From: Pseudomonas linyingensis
Lineage (GTDB): Bacteria > Pseudomonadota > Gammaproteobacteria > Pseudomonadales > Pseudomonadaceae
Assembly (NCBI RefSeq): GCF_900109175.1
Contig: NZ_FNZE01000007.1
Coordinates: 167,540-231,539 of the forward strand
DNA: 64,000 nt
Direction of reading: 5' to 3'
Below are positions 61,949-64,000 of this stretch, piece by piece. Position 1 is the first letter of the stretch; each line of letters opens with the position of its first letter. Made by a program: the position numbers and the translations under genes. The notes beneath the pieces were generated by a model. It was given only the letters and a program-made list of their open reading frames with translations, did not search any database and had not been told where the DNA came from.

Positions 61949-61975
61949 CGGTCGCCTGCGGGCGGCCGTTTTTTT
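61949..61975 (+). terminator. Rho-independent terminator
   Basis: CGGTCGCC (61949-61956) pairs imperfectly with GGGCGGCCG (61960-61968) and is followed by seven T residues (61969-61975). Two terminators in tandem and no annotated gene upstream imply that this strand is transcribed. Confidence 0.75.
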
Positions 61976-62267
61976 GGGTTCTTCATGGGGTGGGAGTGCG
62001 GGGATTGGGGAAGCTGTGGTTCCGCGCCTTTCCCGGTGGCAGGATCAGGGTCTATTGCTGTTCGGCAACGCTGAGTATCGCCTTGCAGTGGGGCATGCTG
62101 GTCTGGCTGGGCGGGGGTGTAATTCTGTCCTACTTGCCTAGGGAAGCAGACAGTGCTGCGTACCCTGTCGGCGGAGAAGCGTTGCGCCGGCCAGCAGGGA
62201 AAACAACTTTTGATCGATGACTCGCGGTAGTCTATGCGCCAGCGATTTTCATTATTCGAGGTAGGCT

Positions 62268-63608
62268 GTGTTTGCTGATTACGGTTTGCATGAGCGTTTG
62301 CTCAAGGCGTTGTCGACGCTGTCCTTCAAAGAGCCAACCCCGGTTCAGGTGGCTGCCATCCCTCCGGCTCTTGAAGGTCGCGACCTGCGCGTGACCGCCA
62401 AGACCGGCAGCGGCAAGACGGCCGCCTTCGTGCTGCCGTTGCTGCACCGTCTGCTGCAGGACAGCAAGCCGCAAGCCGGCGCGCGCGTCCTGATCCTGCT
62501 GCCGACCCGCGAGCTGGCCCTGCAGACGCTCAAGGAAGTCGAGCGTTTTGCCCAGTTCACCTTCATCAAGGCCGGCCTGGTGACCGGCGGGGAAGGTTAC
62601 AAGGAGCAGGCGGCGGCGCTGCGCAAGAATCCCGAAGTGGTGATCGGCACGCCGGGGCGAGTGCTCAATCATCTCGAGACCGGCAGCCTGAAGCTGGGCG
62701 ACATCGAGGTGCTAGTGCTCGACGAGGCGGATCGCATGCTCGATATGGGGCTCAGCGAGGACGTGCTGAAGATAGCCAAGGCCTGTCCGCAGGAGCGCCA
62801 GACCCTGCTGTTCTCGGCGACCGCGGGCGAGCGCGGGCTGGGGCAGGTAGCGAGCGCGGTCCTGCGTGATCCTCAGCTGCTGCTGCTCAACCGCCGCGAT
62901 GACCTGAACGAAAATCTCAAGCAGCAGATCATCACGGCCGACGATGTGCAGCATAAGGAGCGGCTGTTGCAATGGTTGCTGGCGCATGAAGCGTTCGAGC
63001 AGGCCATGGTGTTCACCAATACTCGCATCCAGGCCGATCGTCTGGCTGGTGTGCTGCGGGCCTCTGCGGTCAAGGCCTATGTGCTGCATGGCGAGAAGAC
63101 CCAGGACGAACGCAAGCTGGCCGTCGAGCGCCTGCGTCAGGGCAGCATCAACGTGTTGATTGCTACCGACGTGGCAGCGCGCGGTCTGGATATTGGCGGG
63201 GTCGATCTGGTGATCAACTTCGACATGCCGCGCAGCGGTGATGAGTACGTCCATCGCATCGGGCGTGCCGGGCGCGTCGGCCAGAACGGATTGGCCATCT
63301 CGCTGATCTGCCATACCGACTGGAACCTGATGTCCAGCATCGAGCGCTATCTGAAGCAGTCGTTCGAGCGCCGCCAGGTCAAGGAGCTGCAGGGTAGTTA
63401 CCAGGGGCCGAAGAAACTCAAGGCTTCGGGCAAGGCCGCGGGTAGCAAGAAGAAGAAACAGGGGAAGAAGTCCGCTGCCGCTGGCAAGGGTGGCGCGGGC
63501 AGCGGCAAGCCTTCGGCGCGCAAGAGCGACAAGGATCGTCCTGCTGTTGCCATCGGCGATGGCTTCACGGCCCCCAAGCGCAAGAAGCCGGGCACGGCTG
63601 AAGGTTGA
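62268..63608 (+). CDS. DEAD-box ATP-dependent RNA helicase
   Basis: This 446-residue helicase starts at GTG 62268 with GAGG upstream. The Q motif is PTPVQVAAIP, motif I AKTGSGKTAAF, motif Ia PTRELALQ, motif II VLDEADRMLD, motif III SAT and motif VI HRIGRAGRVGQ. The C-terminal ~70 residues are lysine/alanine/glycine-rich (GSKKKKQGKKS), a basic tail probably for RNA binding. It resembles the SrmB/RhlE-like group. Its position just ahead of an rRNA operon is suggestive of a ribosome-assembly role but is not proof. Confidence 0.92.
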   Translation: MFADYGLHERLLKALSTLSFKEPTPVQVAAIPPALEGRDLRVTAKTGSGKTAAFVLPLLHRLLQDSKPQAGARVLILLPTRELALQTLKEVERFAQFTFIKAGLVTGGEGYKEQAAALRKNPEVVIGTPGRVLNHLETGSLKLGDIEVLVLDEADRMLDMGLSEDVLKIAKACPQERQTLLFSATAGERGLGQVASAVLRDPQLLLLNRRDDLNENLKQQIITADDVQHKERLLQWLLAHEAFEQAMVFTNTRIQADRLAGVLRASAVKAYVLHGEKTQDERKLAVERLRQGSINVLIATDVAARGLDIGGVDLVINFDMPRSGDEYVHRIGRAGRVGQNGLAISLICHTDWNLMSSIERYLKQSFERRQVKELQGSYQGPKKLKASGKAAGSKKKKQGKKSAAAGKGGAGSGKPSARKSDKDRPAVAIGDGFTAPKRKKPGTAEG

Positions 63609-63628
63609 AAAAAGTAGGCGGGGAGGTG

Positions 63629-63656
63629 TTGACAGTCTTTTTTAAGGCTGTATTAT
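63629..63656 (+). promoter_or_regulatory. rrn promoter P1
   Basis: A perfect TTGACA (63629-63634) and TATTAT (63651-63656) are separated by 16 bp, followed by a GC-rich discriminator (CGCCTCC), typical of growth-rate-controlled rRNA promoters. Confidence 0.85.
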
Positions 63657-63743
63657 TCGCCTCCTCGCTGTAGCGGCCTCCGGGTTACGGCAGCGAGAGA
63701 GTTACGCAAGTGGTTGAGTAGAAAAGAAAATTTCGAAAAACGC

Positions 63744-63771
63744 TTGACAGAATGCAAGGCTGCTGTAGAAT
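63744..63771 (+). promoter_or_regulatory. rrn promoter P2
   Basis: TTGACA (63744-63749) and TAGAAT (63766-63771) are separated by 16 bp. An A/T-rich UP-element-like stretch precedes it (63718-63740) and a GC-rich discriminator follows. Confidence 0.85.
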
Positions 63772-63808
63772 TCGCGGCCTCGGTTGAGACGAAAGACTTG
63801 ATCGAAAC

Positions 63809-63850
63809 GCTCTTTAACAAGTTGAATCAAGCAATTCGTGTGGGTGCTTG
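63809..63850 (+). promoter_or_regulatory. rrn antitermination boxA and boxB-like hairpin
   Basis: GCTCTTTAACAA (63809-63820) matches boxA, the NusB/S10-binding site. CAAGCA (63828-63833) and TGCTTG (63845-63850) form a boxB-like stem with an 11-base loop. Confidence 0.85.
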
Positions 63851-63966
63851 TGAGATAAGACTGACAGTCGCAAGATTATCAGCATCACAAGTAGTCTCGT
63901 GAATTCATGAGTTTATTTGCGATTGCTGAGCCAAGTTTAGGGTTTTCTCAAAACCCGCAATGATGT

Positions 63967-64000
63967 GAACTGAAGAGTTTGATCATGGCTCAGATTGAAC
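63967..64000 (+). rRNA. rrs: 16S ribosomal RNA, 5' end (partial)
   Basis: The last 34 bases begin GAACTGAAGAGTTTGATC and carry the universal 16S start (AGAGTTTGATCATGGCTCAG). The rest of the operon is beyond the window. Alignment to the E. coli 5' end puts the first nucleotide at about 63967. Confidence 0.97.

Larger units (their letters stand above)
61684..62267. other. 584-base region with no recognised gene
   Basis: Between the LysR start and the helicase start I find no established gene. The right half (61976-62267) holds nothing I can interpret beyond the helicase ribosome-binding GAGG. The left half has a 19-codon ORF and two terminator-like hairpins, listed separately. Confidence 0.6.
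63609..63966 (+). promoter_or_regulatory. rRNA operon upstream region
   Basis: This 358-base gap carries two promoter pairs, an A/T-rich stretch before the second (63718-63740), boxA and a boxB-like hairpin. An additional stem CTCGCTG (63664-63670)/CAGCGAG (63691-63697) lies at the first start site. I see no clear terminator for the helicase gene. Confidence 0.8.

Noticed and set aside
63664..63697. Terminator for the helicase gene
   Set aside because: The hairpin has a 20-base loop and no T-tract and lies after the P1 promoter.

Overview
The window is a GC-rich stretch of chromosome from a Pseudomonas-type gammaproteobacterium. Four things point there: the xerD-dsbC-hom-thrC order, the gyrA-serC-pheA-hisC-tyrA/aroA-cmk-rpsA block, the braCDEFG block, and a 16S rRNA 5' end of Pseudomonas type. 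I see no phage, insertion sequence, CRISPR array or tRNA. Nearly all of the sequence is coding, and the genes look intact.

1-6.9 kb (+): the tail of a sulfate-type ABC ATPase (cysA), then xerD, dsbC, hom, thrC and rmuC. DnaA-box-like sites lie on both sides of rmuC. 6.9-12.7 kb (-): a MgtC/DUF4010 membrane protein, a 1160-residue transporter-like hybrid histidine kinase, and a YciK-type SDR. 12.9-16.9 kb: mupP, ubiG and mtaD (-), divergent from mtnA (+). These cover cell-wall recycling, ubiquinone synthesis and methylthioadenosine salvage. 17-28 kb (+): gyrA, then the classic pseudomonad serine/aromatic/histidine supraoperon ending in rpsA and a strong terminator.

28-33 kb (-): the high-affinity branched-chain amino-acid ABC transporter braCDEFG. 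33-39 kb: two small DUF proteins (+), a four-gene phosphonate/phosphite/selenate-type ABC importer (-), and a translationally coupled hydroxyacid dehydrogenase/hydroxypyruvate isomerase pair (+). The pair is followed by a REPIN-like inverted repeat. 39-47.8 kb: rapA (-), two very small proteins (+), phaJ (-), fadD (+), and a divergent LysR/MFS pair. One small protein is 38 residues, resembles the cbb3-oxidase subunit CcoM, and has a well-placed Anr/FNR box.

47.8-57.3 kb: hrpA (+), then on the minus strand a compact run of a periplasmic solute-binding protein, a membrane diguanylate cyclase and a DUF697-like protein. Upstream lie a PhoD-family phosphatase and a small membrane protein. 57.5-60.7 kb: an OprP/OprO-family porin with a Pho-box-like element, a COG3146 acyltransferase and ppiA. 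60.8-64 kb: a FinR-like LysR (-), a 584-base region with no recognised gene but a short ORF and strong terminators, a DEAD-box helicase (+), and the tandem promoters, antitermination signals and first bases of an rRNA operon.

Most genes are core metabolism or information processing. The parts most worth follow-up are the binding-protein/diguanylate-cyclase operon, the Anr-box small membrane protein, the DnaA-box cluster around rmuC, and the possible short transcript near 61.9 kb.
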